64,000 nucleotides of DNA. It comes from [Clostridium] clostridioforme AGR2157. GTDB lineage: Bacteria; Bacillota; Clostridia; Lachnospirales; Lachnospiraceae. Of the stretch, positions 7,449 through 15,528 are shown in pieces. A program made the translations under genes and the position numbers. Position 1 is the first letter of the stretch. Every line of letters begins with the position of its first letter. The stretch is from positions 1-64,000 of the forward strand of contig NZ_AUJR01000027.1 in the NCBI RefSeq assembly GCF_000424325.1, written 5' to 3'. The notes beneath the pieces are model-generated. The model was not told the DNA's origin. It worked only from the letters and a program-made list of their open reading frames with translations, and searched no databases.

Positions 7449-9194
7449 TTAGTGGTGGTTAATGCTCCTCTTTACATAGGTGGTGTGGAGCAGGTGGTGG
7501 GCCCTTTCGCTTCCGGGCTCTCCCAGGTAAGTGGCGTAGAGCTCCTTAATGGCAGGATTCTCGTGGGACTTACGGATTGGGTTGCCTAAGTCGATATCGT
7601 AGAGCACCTTTGCGCGCAGGCCGCGGATGTCAGTGGTGTTGCGTACGTATCCAGGCTGCTGGGGCTGTCCGCCGCCGTTTACACAGCCGCCGGGGCATCC
7701 CATGATTTCGATGAAGTGATAGTTGGCCTCACCGGATTTAACCTTATTAAGCAGCTCCCTGGCATTGCCCAGGCCGGAAGCTACTGCAATCTTTACTTCC
7801 ATGCCTGCCACGTTGTAGGTGGCTTCCTTGATTCCCTTTGTGCCGCGGACTTCTGTGAAGTCCGGCTTAGGCAGCTCTTCGCCGGTCAGGGTTTCCACGG
7901 CAGTTCTCAGGGCTGCTTCCATTACGCCGCCCGTAGCGCCGAAGATAACGGCTGCGCCGGTTCCAAGGCCCAGAGGCGCGTCAAACTCCTCGTCCGGCAG
8001 GTCTAAGAACTTGATGCCTGCCTTCTTGATTATGCGGGCCAGCTCTCTGGTGGTGATGGAGATGTCAACATCCGGCATTCCGTTGGCATCCTCGTCATCA
8101 CGGCCGATCTCAAACTTCTTGGCAGTACACGGCATTACGCTGACGCTTACGATGTCCTTTGGATCAATGCCTGACTTCTCGGCATAGTAGGACTTGGCAA
8201 TAGCGCCAAACATCTGCTGAGGAGATTTACAGGACGACAGGTTCTCTGTCATGTCCGGGAAATAGTGCTCGCAGTATTTAACCCATCCAGGTGAGCAGGA
8301 GGTAATGAGAGGCAGTACGCCTCCGTTCTGTACGCGGTCAATGAATTCGTGCGCTTCCTCCATGATGGTAAGGTCTGCGGAGAAATTGGTATCAAATACC
8401 TTGTCAAAGCCCAGACGGCGCAGGGCCGCGGCCATCTTGCCTTCCACATCCGTGCCGATAGGCAGGCCGAATTCCTCACCCAGTCCCGCGCGTACAGCGG
8501 GAGCGGTCTGAACGATTACATGCATCTTCGGGTCTGCAATGGCAGCAAATACGTCTGCTGTATAATCCTTCTCGGTCAATGCTCCGGTTGGACATACCGC
8601 GATACACTGTCCGCAGGATACACAGGAGGTTTCTCCCAGACCCATCTCAAAGGCAGAACCAATGGAGGTGGAGAAACCGCGGTTGTTGGCGCCGATGACG
8701 CCGATGCCCTGTACATTTTCACAGACAGCCACACAGCGGCGGCAGAGGATACATTTGCTGTTGTCCCGGATCATGTGGGCGGCAGAGGTATCAATCTCGG
8801 ACGGGGTAACCTCGCCGTCGTAATATCCTTCGTCGTCCACGCCCAGCTCGTGGGCCAGCTCCTGAAGCTCGCAGTGTCCGCTGCGGACACAGGACAGACA
8901 GGAACGGTTGTGGTTGGATAACAGGAGCTGTAATGTCTTCTTCCTGGAATCCAGTACCTTGGGTGTATTGGTATATACCTCCATGCCCTCCTCGGCGGGA
9001 TAGACACAGGAAGTTACCAGCTTTCCATTTTTTAATTCTACTATACAGATACGGCAGGCACCGATCTCATTGATTTCCTTTAAGAAACACAGAGTAGGAA
9101 TCTCGATATGTGCCAGTCTTGCTGCCTCCAGGATTGTGGAACCCTTGGGAGCGGTGACTGCAATGCCGTTGATTTTAAGATTAATTGTCTCCAT
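7449..9194 (-). CDS. hydA: [FeFe] hydrogenase catalytic subunit of NAD(P)-linked complex (HydA/HndD)
   Basis: This 581-residue protein makes or oxidises H2 at the H-cluster within a cytoplasmic HndABCD/HydABC-type complex using ferredoxin and NAD(P)H. Modules in order: [2Fe-2S] domain (Cys36, 47, 50, 63), His/Cys [4Fe-4S] (NHNRSCLSC..GHC), two [4Fe-4S] ferredoxin motifs (Cys148-158, 191-201), then the H-cluster domain with TSCSPGW (298-304), MPCTAKKFE (Cys356) and MGCPGGCVNGGGQP (Cys500, 504). In the first loop Ser301 stands where many enzymes have Cys. Last gene of a five-gene minus-strand operon, 18 bp after hndC. Electron bifurcation is inferred from the family. Length is normal for this class. 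Confidence 0.95.
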   Translation of the reverse strand: METINLKINGIAVTAPKGSTILEAARLAHIEIPTLCFLKEINEIGACRICIVELKNGKLVTSCVYPAEEGMEVYTNTPKVLDSRKKTLQLLLSNHNRSCLSCVRSGHCELQELAHELGVDDEGYYDGEVTPSEIDTSAAHMIRDNSKCILCRRCVAVCENVQGIGVIGANNRGFSTSIGSAFEMGLGETSCVSCGQCIAVCPTGALTEKDYTADVFAAIADPKMHVIVQTAPAVRAGLGEEFGLPIGTDVEGKMAAALRRLGFDKVFDTNFSADLTIMEEAHEFIDRVQNGGVLPLITSCSPGWVKYCEHYFPDMTENLSSCKSPQQMFGAIAKSYYAEKSGIDPKDIVSVSVMPCTAKKFEIGRDDEDANGMPDVDISITTRELARIIKKAGIKFLDLPDEEFDAPLGLGTGAAVIFGATGGVMEAALRTAVETLTGEELPKPDFTEVRGTKGIKEATYNVAGMEVKIAVASGLGNARELLNKVKSGEANYHFIEIMGCPGGCVNGGGQPQQPGYVRNTTDIRGLRAKVLYDIDLGNPIRKSHENPAIKELYATYLGEPGSERAHHLLHTTYVKRSINHH

Positions 9195-9212
9195 CGTATA
9201 TTCCCTCCCTCA

Positions 9213-11003
9213 TTATTTCTTGTAGATAGCGCCGAATTTACATTTTTCCATACAAGCGCCGCACTTGATGCACTTGTTCTGGTCAATGACGTGTGGATTC
9301 TTGACAGAGCCCACGATTGCTCCGGCAGGACAGTTGCGGGCACACAGCGTACATCCGCGGCATTTGTCACGGTCGATGTTGAAGGAGAGAAGCGCCTTAC
9401 ATACACCCGCTGGACAGCGTTTTTCCTTGATGTGTGCTTCGTACTCATCGCGGAAGAAATGAAGGGTGGAGAGTACAGGGTTGGGAGCTGTCTGGCCCAG
9501 GCCGCACAGTGAGTTGGCCTTTACATAGTGACAGAGCTCCTCCAACTTATCCAGATCTTCCATTACAGCCTGGCCCTTTGTAATCTTGGTCAGGATTTCC
9601 ACCATGCGCTTGGTGCCGATACGGCATGCGGTACATTTGCCGCAGGACTCCTCCACGGTGAATTCCAGGAAGAATTTGGCGATGTCCACCATACAGTCAT
9701 CTTCGTCCATGACAATCAGACCGCCGGAACCCATCATGGAACCAATGGAAATCAGGTTGTCGTAGTCAATGGGAATATCAAAATGCTCGGCAGGGATACA
9801 TCCGCCGGAAGGTCCGCCGGTCTGCGCTGCCTTGAACTTCTTGCCGTTTGGAATGCCTCCGCCGATTTCTTCGATGACGGTGCGCAGGGTGGTACCCATG
9901 GGAACCTCCACCAGACCGGTGTTGTTAATCTTGCCGCCCAGTGCGAATACCTTGGTTCCTTTTGACTTTTCAGTACCCATGGAAGCAAACCACTCAGGAC
10001 CGTTCAGGATAATCTGAGGAATGTTTGCGTAGGTTTCTACGTTATTTAAGATACTTGGCTTGCCGAACAGACCCTTTTGAGCAGGGAATGGAGGCCTTGG
10101 TCTTGGCTCGCCGCGCTTGCCTTCGATGGAGGTCATAAGGGCGGTTTCCTCGCCGCAGACGAATGCTCCGGCGCCCAGACGCAGGTCGATGTCAAAGTCA
10201 AATCCGGTTCCGAATATGTTTTTGCCTAGGAGTTCCATCTCCCGGGCCTGTTTAATTGCTATTCTCAGACGGTCCACAGCGATGGGGTACTCGGCACGGA
10301 CGTAAATATAGCCCTGGTTGGATCCGATTGCATAACCGGCAATGGCCATTGCCTCCAGAAGGGCATGCGGGTCGCCTTCCAGCACGGAACGGTCCATGAA
10401 TGCGCCGGGATCGCCCTCGTCGGCGTTGCAGCATACATATTTCTGGTCAGCGTCGTTCTGCTTACAGAGCTTCCACTTAAGGCCGGTTGGGAAACCGGCG
10501 CCGCCGCGGCCCCTGAGTCCGGCATCCAGCAGAGTCTGGATTACATCGTCCGGAGTCATCTCCGTGAGCACCTTGCCCAGTGCCTGGTATCCGCCAGTGC
10601 CTATGTATTCCTCGATGTTTTCGGGATTGATGACACCGCAGTTGCGCAGGGCGATACGGTGCTGTTTTTTGTAAAAGTCAGTGTCAATCAGCGCCTTGAT
10701 GCCGCCGGTTGGGCTTACGGTCTCCTGGTACAGAAGACGTGTCACCACACGGCCCTTTAACAGGTGCTCGGATACGATTTCTGCTATGTCATTGACCTGC
10801 ACCATGGAGTAGAAGGTGGCATCCGGGTATACAATCATAATAGGACCTAAGGCGCAGAGTCCGTGGCATCCTGTCTCTACAACAGCCACTTCCTCTTCCA
10901 GTCCCTGACGCTTAATTTCGTATTTTAAAGCTTCCATAATCTTCGGGCTGCCGGAAGAAGTACATCCGGTACCACCGCAGACTAATACGTGTGAACGATA
11001 CAT
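9213..11003 (-). CDS. hndC: NADH/NADP-binding flavoprotein subunit of hydrogenase (NuoF-like, HndC)
   Basis: A 596-residue diaphorase subunit that passes electrons between NAD(P)H and the hydrogenase. A thioredoxin-like [2Fe-2S] domain (about 1-100: GGTGCTSSG and ETGCHGLCALGP) is followed by the NuoF core with the FMN/NAD glycine-rich GLRGRGGAGFPTGLKW and NADEGDPGAFMDR, the [4Fe-4S] site ESCGKCTACRIG, and a C-terminal two-cluster ferredoxin domain (CRGCTLCARNCP and CIKCGACMEKC). This order is typical of HndC/HydB. It sits between hndB and hydA with gaps of only 14-18 bp, so the three are co-translated. Confidence 0.95.
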   Translation of the reverse strand: MYRSHVLVCGGTGCTSSGSPKIMEALKYEIKRQGLEEEVAVVETGCHGLCALGPIMIVYPDATFYSMVQVNDIAEIVSEHLLKGRVVTRLLYQETVSPTGGIKALIDTDFYKKQHRIALRNCGVINPENIEEYIGTGGYQALGKVLTEMTPDDVIQTLLDAGLRGRGGAGFPTGLKWKLCKQNDADQKYVCCNADEGDPGAFMDRSVLEGDPHALLEAMAIAGYAIGSNQGYIYVRAEYPIAVDRLRIAIKQAREMELLGKNIFGTGFDFDIDLRLGAGAFVCGEETALMTSIEGKRGEPRPRPPFPAQKGLFGKPSILNNVETYANIPQIILNGPEWFASMGTEKSKGTKVFALGGKINNTGLVEVPMGTTLRTVIEEIGGGIPNGKKFKAAQTGGPSGGCIPAEHFDIPIDYDNLISIGSMMGSGGLIVMDEDDCMVDIAKFFLEFTVEESCGKCTACRIGTKRMVEILTKITKGQAVMEDLDKLEELCHYVKANSLCGLGQTAPNPVLSTLHFFRDEYEAHIKEKRCPAGVCKALLSFNIDRDKCRGCTLCARNCPAGAIVGSVKNPHVIDQNKCIKCGACMEKCKFGAIYKK

Positions 11004-11017
11004 CGTACTTTCCTCCT

Positions 11018-11395
11018 TTATTTAAGACCTGCAGCGCCCATGGTGTACTTCTCCACAGGATGGCCGCCAACCAAGTGGCGCTCAACCACTTCCAGGGCTT
11101 TGTCGGCATTCATTTTCACATAAGTAATCTTATCCTTGCCAGGCTCCATGACTTCCACAATGGGTTCATACTGGCATAAGCCGATACAGCCTGTCTGGGT
11201 AACGGAAATTTTATTGGTAAGTCCTCTTTTCTGGACTTCGTCAGCAAGCGTATTCAGAACCGGCCTGGCGCCGGCAGCGATACCGCAGGTAGCCATACCT
11301 ACAACCACGCGGATATGATCGTGGTCTTCGGCACGCATGTTGACCTGGCTCTGCATCTTTTCTCTGATTGCCTGTAATTCAGCAAGAGTTTTCAT
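11018..11395 (-). CDS. hndB: Thioredoxin-like [2Fe-2S] hydrogenase subunit (HndB)
   Basis: A 125-residue ferredoxin of the thioredoxin-like [2Fe-2S] fold, an accessory electron carrier of HndABCD complexes. Ligand candidates are in MATCGIAAGA, and TGCIGLCQYEP follows the usual spacing. The N-terminus is a short helix (MKTLAELQAIREKM). GGAGG precedes the ATG. It lies upstream of hndC with a 14-bp gap, but is separated from the preceding ATPase gene by a 181-bp stretch containing two copies of a 56-bp palindromic repeat. Confidence 0.9.
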   Translation of the reverse strand: MKTLAELQAIREKMQSQVNMRAEDHDHIRVVVGMATCGIAAGARPVLNTLADEVQKRGLTNKISVTQTGCIGLCQYEPIVEVMEPGKDKITYVKMNADKALEVVERHLVGGHPVEKYTMGAAGLK

Positions 11396-11409
11396 GTGCG
11401 ATTATCCTC

Positions 11410-11560
11410 CTCGTTATGAGCACTTGGCGCCTGTCTTTTAGGCGCTTACGTGCGATACATGTCATCTCCACTTGGTGAGGTATTCCACGAACCTAGTGGA
11501 GTGGCTCGTTATGAGCACTTGGCGCCTGTCTTTTAGGCGCTTACGTGCGATACATGTCAT
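11410..11560. repeat. Duplicated 56-bp palindromic element within the hydrogenase operon
   Basis: Bases 11410-11465 and 11505-11560 are identical over 56 bp. Each copy contains GCGCCT-GTCTTTT-AGGCGC, a 6-bp stem. The 39-bp spacer (11466-11504) carries its own inverted repeat, CTCCACT...AGTGGAG. The array lies between the kinase-like ATPase gene and hndB, both minus strand, so it would be transcribed as three consecutive hairpins. The arrangement resembles a REP/BIME-type element. Confidence 0.75.
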
Positions 11561-11576
11561 GTTTGACGATACCCCT

Positions 11577-12134
11577 TTAAATCAGGGCACCTCCGTCAGT
11601 TTCCCGTTGATTCTCTTTCAGATATTCCATTATGTAAGCGGACACTTCGGGGGTGTTGAGCGGGATTCCTCCCAGAATCTCCCTCATCTCCCTGGTGTCC
11701 AGGGTGAATGATGCATCGTTGTATGTATAGGTATAAAGAAAATCCGTATCGGGATGATATACAATCAAGTTGTGTATGGTGGCGTTCATGTCGCCCAAAG
11801 GCATCCTGTCGATATGGGACAGTCCAAAGACTGCTGTCACGGTGGTTCCCTTACCTGGTTCCGATTCAATATGGAAGCTGCCGCCGGTGCTTTCCGCGGC
11901 ATATTTGAAAAATGGAATCCCAAGCCCTACCTTCCTGGTGGTCCTGGTGGTAAAGAAAGGGTCCGTTACATGGGCTGCCTGTTCATGCGTCATCCCGCAT
12001 CCGTTGTCGGCTATGACAATGGTCAGCTTGTCAGCGCTTGTATCAACGGTCACCAGGATGGTCACCAACGAGGCGCCTGCCCGTGTGGAATTCTCCGATA
12101 CATCTAATACATTCAGGGAAATCTCTGTCATCAT
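11577..12134 (-). CDS. Histidine-kinase-like ATPase encoded within the hydrogenase operon
   Basis: A 185-residue protein with a GHKL ATPase domain and no phospho-acceptor His domain. N-box ISLNVLDVSENSTRAGAS at the start, G1 box DNGCGM, F-box-like DPFFTT and G2 box VGLGIPFFKYAAESTGG (about 1-105), followed by an unassigned 80-residue C-terminal region (HIDRMPLGDMNATIHNLI). Genes of this type are commonly found between the NuoE-like and NuoF-like genes of clostridial hydrogenase operons. The function is unknown; a regulatory ATP-dependent kinase or anti-anti-sigma-like role is inference. It starts 4 bp after the hndA stop. Confidence 0.8.
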   Translation of the reverse strand: MMTEISLNVLDVSENSTRAGASLVTILVTVDTSADKLTIVIADNGCGMTHEQAAHVTDPFFTTRTTRKVGLGIPFFKYAAESTGGSFHIESEPGKGTTVTAVFGLSHIDRMPLGDMNATIHNLIVYHPDTDFLYTYTYNDASFTLDTREMREILGGIPLNTPEVSAYIMEYLKENQRETDGGALI

Positions 12135-12138
12135 AGGC

Positions 12139-12633
12139 TTAGCTGTACTTGGCTAAAATGCCTGGTATGTCATCGACAGTAAGCCTTCCGTACACCTCGC
12201 CGTTAATCATCATGACGGGCGCAAGTCCGCAGGCGCCAACGCATCGGCAGGAGTCCAGGGAGAATTTGCCATCTGCTGTGCACTCACCATTGGTGATGCC
12301 CAGCAATTCTTCCAGTTTCCTGAAGATTTCACCGGAGCCTTTTACGTAACATGCGGTACCGAGACAGACAGATATCTTGTACTTACCCTTTGGCTGTAAC
12401 GCGAACTGGGCATAAAATGTGGATACTCCGTAGACTTTTTCCAGCGGAATACCCATTTCGTCAGATATCATGGTCTGCACTTCGATAGGAAGATAACCAT
12501 AAATTTCCTGGGCCTTCTGCATAACCGGCATCAGCGCGCCCGGCTGGTCACCCAGCTCGGCAATCGCTGATTTCAGCGCTGCTTCCTGCTCAGGCGTCCC
12601 CTTAAAGGGAACAGTTTGTTTTTTGCAAGCCAT
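12139..12633 (-). CDS. hndA: NuoE-like [2Fe-2S] subunit of hydrogenase (HndA)
   Basis: A 164-residue NuoE/24-kDa-type thioredoxin-like ferredoxin. The N-terminal helical part is followed by GVSTFYAQF, with the first ligand Cys in VCLGTACYVKGS and the second pair in DSCRCVGACGLAPVMMINGEVYG, giving C-x4-C and C-x3-C spacing. It contributes one [2Fe-2S] cluster to the electron path between NAD(P)H and hydrogenase. It is the first gene of the operon, preceded by AGGAGG and, 27 bp upstream of its start codon, a perfect 16-bp palindrome that may be an operator. Confidence 0.93.
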   Translation of the reverse strand: MACKKQTVPFKGTPEQEAALKSAIAELGDQPGALMPVMQKAQEIYGYLPIEVQTMISDEMGIPLEKVYGVSTFYAQFALQPKGKYKISVCLGTACYVKGSGEIFRKLEELLGITNGECTADGKFSLDSCRCVGACGLAPVMMINGEVYGRLTVDDIPGILAKYS

Positions 12634-12658
12634 CTTTTTATTACCTCCTCACTAGTTG

Positions 12659-12674
12659 TACATTGTGCAATGTA
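12659..12674. promoter_or_regulatory. 16-bp palindrome, candidate operator of the hydrogenase operon
   Basis: TACATTGTGCAATGTA is a perfect inverted repeat lying between the promoter region and the ribosome binding site of hndA, in the divergent region shared with the sensory module. It does not fit the Rex consensus (TTGTTAA-N4-TTAACAA). The binding protein is unknown. Confidence 0.45.
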
Positions 12675-12786
12675 TCAATATTTTATCATGTATAGGAAAA
12701 AAAATCTACTGTTAATGTGAAATTTCTAACGATAAAAAACATGTAAAAAAACGGAATTATATTGAAAACAGACAAATTGGATGGTA

Positions 12787-12795
12787 TGCTATAAT
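12787..12795 (+). promoter_or_regulatory. Extended -10 promoter for the sensory hydrogenase module
   Basis: TGCTATAAT (12787-12795) is an extended -10 element. The best upstream hexamer, TTGAAA at 12762, is 22 bases away, so the -35 contact is weak. It lies 52 bases before the first start codon of the module. Confidence 0.5.
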
Positions 12796-12847
12796 GTACG
12801 GAAATGAGTACAATTGACAAGCAATGATAGCAAGGAGAGACAAGGGT

Positions 12848-13195
12848 ATGACGGTTAGGGATGTAAAAGATGTATTAGGGGCCAGGGTCCTGGCAGGAGA
12901 AGAGTTCCTGGATCGGGAGGTAAAGTCGGCCTGCGGTTCGGATATGATGAGCGATGTACTGGCATTTTCCAAAGACCACTCCGTACTTCTGACAGGTCTG
13001 TGCAATCCGCAGGTTATCCGGACAGCGGAGATGTTAGACATTGTCTGTATCATTTTTGTTAGGGGAAAGAAACCGGACGAATCCATGTTGGAGATGGCCA
13101 GGGACCGGGGGCTTGTGGTCATGGCCACGGGCCACCGCATGTTCTCTGCCTGCGGTATGCTGTACCAGGCTGGGCTGCACGGCGGGGCAATCTGA
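12848..13195 (+). CDS. DRTGG-domain protein
   Basis: A 115-residue protein of the DRTGG family (the ligand-binding domain also found beside CBS domains and in phosphotransacetylase N-termini): MTVRDVKDVLGARVLAGEEFLDREVKSACGSDMMSD is a typical beginning, and LLTGLCNPQVIRTAEM the central strand-helix. ATG 12848 follows AAGGAG by 10 bases; the ATG at 12824 lies before that site and is less likely. First gene of the module divergent from the hydrogenase operon. A second, diverged DRTGG protein is encoded at 15196, flanking the sensory hydrogenase. Probably a small-ligand sensor or adaptor. Confidence 0.8.
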   Translation: MTVRDVKDVLGARVLAGEEFLDREVKSACGSDMMSDVLAFSKDHSVLLTGLCNPQVIRTAEMLDIVCIIFVRGKKPDESMLEMARDRGLVVMATGHRMFSACGMLYQAGLHGGAI

Positions 13196-13289
13196 TGCTC
13201 CTGGTGTCTGATTCAGTGTGTCCCGGAATGATTCAGTGCGTTCCGGCTGATACCGGGAGAAAATATATAATTAATGAAGGGAACCAATT

Positions 13290-13712
13290 ATGGAGGAAGC
13301 AATTGTATTAACATATGACATATCAGCGGATGACTTCACAAGGGCAGGTGAAGCCAGCAGCGATGTGAAACGAAAACTGAAACAGATAGGCGTGAGTCCC
13401 GATGCCATCCGTAAGGTGGCCATAGCTATGTATGAAGGGGAAATCAACATGGTAATCCACGCTAAGGGGGGCGTCATTACCGTGGAGATAACGCCGGAGA
13501 AAATTAAAATGATACTGGCCGACGTGGGTCCTGGTATACCGGATGTGAAGCTTGCCATGCAGGCAGGTTATTCCACCGCGCCGGATGAAATCCGTTCCCT
13601 GGGCTTTGGAGCAGGCATGGGACTGCCAAATATGAAGAAGTACTCTGATTCCATGGATATTGACACCAGAATCGGTGAGGGGACCACCATCACCATGGTG
13701 GTGAATCTGTAG
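13290..13712 (+). CDS. Anti-sigma-factor-like serine/threonine kinase ATPase
   Basis: A 140-residue single-domain GHKL ATPase of the RsbW/RsbT type. N-box IAMYEGEINMVIHA, G1 box DVGPGI and G2 box GFGAGMGLPNMKKYSD occur in family order. With no sensor or dimerisation domain, such proteins phosphorylate or sequester a partner protein. No anti-sigma antagonist is encoded alongside, so the partner may be a DRTGG protein or the hydrogenase-like sensor. The next gene starts 31 bp downstream behind GAGGTGG. Confidence 0.82.
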   Translation: MEEAIVLTYDISADDFTRAGEASSDVKRKLKQIGVSPDAIRKVAIAMYEGEINMVIHAKGGVITVEITPEKIKMILADVGPGIPDVKLAMQAGYSTAPDEIRSLGFGAGMGLPNMKKYSDSMDIDTRIGEGTTITMVVNL

Positions 13713-13742
13713 TATGCGAGAGTGAAAGAATGAGGTGGTAAA

Positions 13743-15137
13743 ATGGATAAATTTTATCATTCCGTAAGGCTGGATGAATCCCTGTGCAAGGGCTGCATCA
13801 ACTGTATCAAGCGGTGTCCTACGGAGGCCATCCGGGTGCGGGGCGGCAAGGCCAGTATCAATAACAAATTCTGCATTGACTGCGGTGAGTGCATCAGGGT
13901 TTGTCCCCACCATGCAAAGCTTGCGACCTATGATAAGCTGGATGTGATGAAGAAGTATAAATACACGGTGGCCCTTCCGGCCCCATCCCTGTACAGCCAG
14001 TTCAACAACCTGGACGATGTGAACATTGTGCTCAACGCGCTGCTGCTTATGGGCTTTGACGATGTGTTTGAGGTCAGCGCCGCTGCGGAGCTGGTCAGCG
14101 AGGCTACCAGGCAGTACATATCGGAGCACGAGGAACAGCTGCCTCTAATCAGCACCGCATGCCCATCTGTGGTGCGTCTGATTCGGGTCCGTTTCCCCAA
14201 CCTGATTCCCCATCTCCTTCCCATCAATCCGCCGGTGGAGGTGGCTGCTGCTCTGGCTATCAGGAAGGCTATGGAGGACACGGGACTGCCGAGGGAACAG
14301 ATTGGCATTATATTCATTTCCCCCTGTCCCTCCAAGGTGACCTATGTAAAGTCACCCCTGGGAACAGAGAAGAGCGAGATTGACCAGGTGCTGGCCATCA
14401 AGGACGTGTATCCCAAGCTGCTGGCCTGCATGAAGACTGTGGTGGGAGAGGATTATCCTGTCATCGGTACATCGGGAAAAATCGGAATCAGCTGGGGACA
14501 CAGCGGAGGAGAGGCCAGCGGCCTTTTTACGGAAAATTACCTGGCGGCGGACGGCATTGAGAATGTGATTCGCGTGCTGGAGGACATGGAGGACCAGAAG
14601 TTCACCAATCTCCGGTTTGTGGAGCTGAACGCCTGCAACGGCGGATGCGTGGGCGGCGTTCTGACTGTGGAGAATCCATATGTGGCGGAGGTCAAACTGA
14701 AACGTCTCCGCAAATACATGCCTGTGGCCAGGAGCCATATGCACGAGAGCGAGGAGAACGTAATCAAATGGACCACCGGCGTCCAGTATGAGCCGGTTTT
14801 CCGCCTGGGCAATAACATGATGGAGAGCTTTTCCAGGTTAAACCAGGTGGAGCGCCTCATGAAGAAGTTTCCGGGGCTGGACTGCGGTTCCTGCGGCGCC
14901 CCTACCTGTAAGGCCCTGGCAGAGGATATTGTCAGGGGGGATGCCAATGAGACGGACTGTGTTTACTATCTGCGGGAAAATCTGCACAAGCTGTCTGAGG
15001 AAGTGGCTGTGCTGGCAGACGACCTGCATAAAGGAGACAGAGGGGGCCAGGAGACACTGCGCATCCTGAAGGAATACATACAGAGAATATCGGACGAGAT
15101 GTCCGTGCTTGATAAGAAGGACGAGGATGAAGATTGA
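13743..15137 (+). CDS. Sensory-type [FeFe] hydrogenase-like iron-sulfur protein
   Basis: A 464-residue protein with an N-terminal two-cluster ferredoxin domain (Cys15-25 and Cys44-54), an H-cluster domain (about 70-345), and a C-terminal Fe-S (PF04060-like) domain GLDCGSCGAPTC...DC. H-cluster ligands are kept: Cys140 in STACPS, Cys195 in ISPCPSK, Cys298 and Cys302 in NACNGGCVGG. Residue 139, the proton-relay Cys of catalytic enzymes, is Ala, as in group C/D sensory hydrogenases such as TmHydS. It likely senses H2 or redox state rather than turning over quickly. The C-terminus is a charged helix. The neighbourhood (two DRTGG proteins, ATPase, PHP) supports signalling. Confidence 0.88.
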   Translation: MDKFYHSVRLDESLCKGCINCIKRCPTEAIRVRGGKASINNKFCIDCGECIRVCPHHAKLATYDKLDVMKKYKYTVALPAPSLYSQFNNLDDVNIVLNALLLMGFDDVFEVSAAAELVSEATRQYISEHEEQLPLISTACPSVVRLIRVRFPNLIPHLLPINPPVEVAAALAIRKAMEDTGLPREQIGIIFISPCPSKVTYVKSPLGTEKSEIDQVLAIKDVYPKLLACMKTVVGEDYPVIGTSGKIGISWGHSGGEASGLFTENYLAADGIENVIRVLEDMEDQKFTNLRFVELNACNGGCVGGVLTVENPYVAEVKLKRLRKYMPVARSHMHESEENVIKWTTGVQYEPVFRLGNNMMESFSRLNQVERLMKKFPGLDCGSCGAPTCKALAEDIVRGDANETDCVYYLRENLHKLSEEVAVLADDLHKGDRGGQETLRILKEYIQRISDEMSVLDKKDEDED

Positions 15138-15195
15138 AAGCGCCGCCGGCCGGGGTTCCGGAAATGACGACGCTTTGTGGGCAGAGGAGGATTTT

Positions 15196-15528
15196 ATGAC
15201 AGTTCAGGAATTGATTGACAAACAGATATTCGGTGTGGTGAACCTGGGTGACAGCCTGGACCGGCAGATTACGGTTCCGTTTTGCTGCGACCTGCTGAGC
15301 ATTGCCATGGGACGCGCCCCGGCGGGCTGCGCGTGGGTGACCGTGATGGCCAACATGAATACACTGGCAGTGGCGGCCCTGACAGATACGGCCTGTGTCA
15401 TTCTGGCGGAAGGTGCGGTTCTGGATGATGCTGCCAGGAAAAAGGCCCTTGACCAGGAGATAACGGTGCTGTCAACGGATATGCCTGTCTTTGAGGCGGC
15501 CCTTAAGATTCACGTTATGCTGTCATGA
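15196..15528 (+). CDS. Second DRTGG-domain protein
   Basis: A 110-residue DRTGG-family protein (MTVQELIDKQIFGVVNLG at the start, TLAVAALTDTACVILAEGA centrally), paralogous in size and layout to the protein at 12848. The ATG at 15196 follows GAGGAGG by 5 bases; a longer upstream frame overlapping the hydrogenase-like gene is not preferred. Its stop overlaps the start of the PHP gene, indicating coupled translation. The ligand is unknown. Confidence 0.78.
   Translation: MTVQELIDKQIFGVVNLGDSLDRQITVPFCCDLLSIAMGRAPAGCAWVTVMANMNTLAVAALTDTACVILAEGAVLDDAARKKALDQEITVLSTDMPVFEAALKIHVMLS

Noticed and set aside
11410-11560. Short CRISPR array
   Set aside because: Only two repeats, each palindromic and 56 bp long, with a spacer that is itself palindromic; no cas genes.
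12634-12760. Rex (NADH-sensing) operator upstream of the hydrogenase operon
   Set aside because: The TGTTAAT...TCTAACG pair at about 12711-12732 has wrong spacing and poor symmetry for the TTGTTAA-N4-TTAACAA consensus.
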